DNA of 64,000 bases, taken from the NCBI GenBank assembly GCA_963754285.1, contig CAVWFN010000005.1, positions 124,001 through 188,000 of the forward strand. Direction: 5' to 3'. Shown one piece after another: positions 61,471 through 64,000 of the stretch. Within the stretch, counting starts at the first letter, position 1; each line of letters starts with the position of its first letter. The translations under genes and the position numbers were made by a program. The stretch comes from RYN-133 sp963754285 (GTDB lineage: Bacteria > Actinomycetota > Actinomycetes > Mycobacteriales > Jatrophihabitantaceae). Below the pieces are notes generated by a model. It searched no databases. It was not told the origin of the DNA and worked only from the letters and a program-made list of their open reading frames with translations.

Positions 61471-62169
61471 ATGCACCGGACGACGGCACGGCTCGGTGTC
61501 CTCACCATGGCCGATGCGGGGGCCGTCGTCGGGCTGCGTCCGAATGCCGGGTTGGTGACCGAACTCACGGCACCGCATGCCTGGCTCGCCCGGGTCGGCG
61601 TCGACGGCGCCGTCACCGAATTGGCAGCTGCCGCCCTGTGGCTGGCCGCGTGCTGGTTGGCAGTCGGGCTGGTGGCCGCGGGGGTTGCCGCCATGCCCGG
61701 CGCCGGTGGACGGGCCGCGCGCCGGCTGGCCGCTGTCGCGCTCCCCCGCGCGATCTACCGCCTCGTCGCCGGGGCCACGGGCCTCGGGATCGTCCTGACC
61801 CCGCTCGCTGCAGGCGCGGCCGCGCCACACCGCATGCCCTCGGCGACCGCTGCCCCTGCCTGGCCGACGTCCGACCCGGTGGCAGCGCCGAGCTGGCCGA
61901 TCAGTGCGGCGCGGCAAGCACCCCGTCCGCACCCGACCGAGCCGGGCGCCCGGCCGGCCGGCGCGGGCCACGTCGTCGTCGCGCCCGGTGACTCGCTGTG
62001 GTCGATCGCCGCCGGCCACCTGCACCGGCCGAGCCCGCAGCGCGTCGCCGCGGCATGGCCGCGCTGGTACGCCGCCAATCGCGCGGTGATCGGCAGCGAC
62101 CCGAACCACATCGTCGCCGGCGAGGTCCTCGTCCCGCCGACCCACCACAACGAGGAGGGCACGTCATGA
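61471..62169 (+). CDS. membrane-anchored LysM-domain protein
   Basis: A 232-residue protein. Two hydrophobic helices (about residues 49-75, LAAAALWLAACWLAVGLVAA, and about 95-115) anchor it. A Pro/Ala-rich linker follows, then a C-terminal LysM: VVVAPGDSLWSIAAGHL, WPRWYAANRAVIGSDPNHI and VAGEVLVPP. LysM binds peptidoglycan glycan strands. AGAGGTAA lies 6 nt before the ATG at 61471. It overlaps the next gene by 4 nt and probably acts with it in the envelope near SecA. Confidence 0.87.
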   Translation: MHRTTARLGVLTMADAGAVVGLRPNAGLVTELTAPHAWLARVGVDGAVTELAAAALWLAACWLAVGLVAAGVAAMPGAGGRAARRLAAVALPRAIYRLVAGATGLGIVLTPLAAGAAAPHRMPSATAAPAWPTSDPVAAPSWPISAARQAPRPHPTEPGARPAGAGHVVVAPGDSLWSIAAGHLHRPSPQRVAAAWPRWYAANRAVIGSDPNHIVAGEVLVPPTHHNEEGTS

Positions 62170-62707
62170 CCACCGCCGTCGCTGACCCACCGAACGTCCA
62201 GCTCCCGGCTCGCGGCGGCACCATCGCCGTGCGACCGGCGCCGGTCCGCGAACCGCCGTTCGACGACGAGCTCTCGGACGGTCCGGGCGTCACCGGCTGC
62301 TACGACCGGCCGCTGCCCTTCGCCCGGCATCGCCGTCGGCGCCTGCCGCTCCCGCAGCAACCGCCCACGCCACTGCGTGCGGCGCTGCCCGATCCCGCCC
62401 ATTGGGCACGGCGGCTGCTCGTCGGCATCATCGAAACTGCCGACGGGCGGCGCTCGCTCAACCAGGTCGCCGCCCTGCTCAGCCCTAGCGTCGCGCACGG
62501 GCTGCGGGCGGAGTTCGAGCAGGCCGGTCAGCTGGGTCGCCCGCATTGGACGCACCGCGCGGTGGTGCGCTCGGTCAGAGCCAGCGAGCCCGCCGATGAG
62601 GTGGCGGAGCTGTGCGCGACCGTGCGCACGGGCGAGCGGGTGCGCGCCATTGCCATGCGACTCGAGGTGCGGCACGCACGCTGGTGCTGCACCCGGCTGG
62701 TGCTGGG

Positions 62708-62711
<4 letters not shown>
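62166..62711 (+). CDS. Rv3235-like conserved actinobacterial protein
   Basis: A 181-residue basic protein. A variable Pro/Arg-rich first half (RHRRRRLPLPQQPPTPL) is followed by the conserved C-terminal domain, ARRLLVGIIETADGRRSLNQ, then VAALLS and a terminal VRAIAMRLEVRHARWCCTRL. This matches the Rv3235 family found beside secA in actinobacteria. Function unknown. The ATG at 62166 overlaps the LysM stop. Its stop shares CTAG with the secA reading as sequenced; that overlap disappears if the secA C-terminus is corrected. Confidence 0.85.

Positions 62712-64000
<1,289 letters not shown>

Overview
This is a high-G+C actinobacterial chromosome segment of dense, mostly core genes. AdnAB, a MoeZ-type E1/rhodanese protein, a DUF3107 protein, Ku with separate LigD modules, a WXG100 protein, an Rv3235-like protein and SecA all point to Actinomycetota. 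Gene order from nudC and adnBA through the alkyltransferase-like protein, moeZ, DUF3152, TetR, DUF3107, ferritin-like, DEAD-box and PQQ-like genes follows Mycobacterium tuberculosis Rv3199c to Rv3212. There are no PE/PPE genes, so a non-mycobacterial relative is more likely; I cannot name the genus. I saw no rRNA, tRNA, CRISPR array, insertion sequence or prophage.

Layout. 1-6.9 kb: nudC (cut by the left edge), an inactive/active M16 peptidase pair, an M20 peptidase, a sarcosine-oxidase-like flavoenzyme, a cupin and a DUF427 protein. 6.9-15 kb: adnB/adnA (double-strand-break resection), a palindromic repeat pair, a MerR-type regulator and a DUF429 protein. 15-25.6 kb: an amine-catabolism locus. 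Its minus-strand operon holds a dimethylglycine-oxidase-like protein, a class I glutamine amidotransferase, a GntR regulator, a glutamine-synthetase-like ligase, an aldehyde dehydrogenase, an SDR and a VOC protein. A choline/ethanolamine-kinase-like gene and an APC permease diverge from it. 25.6-31.2 kb: a HAD protein, an Asp-box lipoprotein, an ATL protein, moeZ, a DUF3152 metalloprotease-like protein and a hydrolase. 31.2-34.1 kb: an NHEJ module with Ku, ligase and polymerase as separate genes. 34.1-44.3 kb: TetR, DUF3107, a ferritin-like protein, a DEAD-box helicase, PQQ-like, PHP, PH-domain, Nudix, MaoC and CorA genes.

44.3-49 kb holds a minimal type-VII-secretion-like locus: a SUFU protein, a WXG100 protein and a divergent FHA-bearing EccC/EssC ATPase split by an apparent 1-nt deletion. 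49-56.7 kb: a frameshifted P5C dehydrogenase and a tightly coupled operon of SAF, CpaE-like ATPase, WS/DGAT, patatin and DUF6912 genes, then a BldC-like HTH gene. 56.7-60.8 kb: a TetR with two matching operator palindromes, an ABC-2-like membrane protein, a UPF0104 protein and an MBL-rhodanese protein. 60.8-64 kb: an orphan receiver, LysM and Rv3235-like proteins, and secA running off the right edge.

Two small genes (58 and 56 codons) are added from the raw sequence. Four otherwise intact genes (glutamine-synthetase-like, EccC-like, P5C dehydrogenase, the secA C-terminus) each carry a single-nucleotide indel signature. That pattern looks more like sequence error than four separate gene inactivations.
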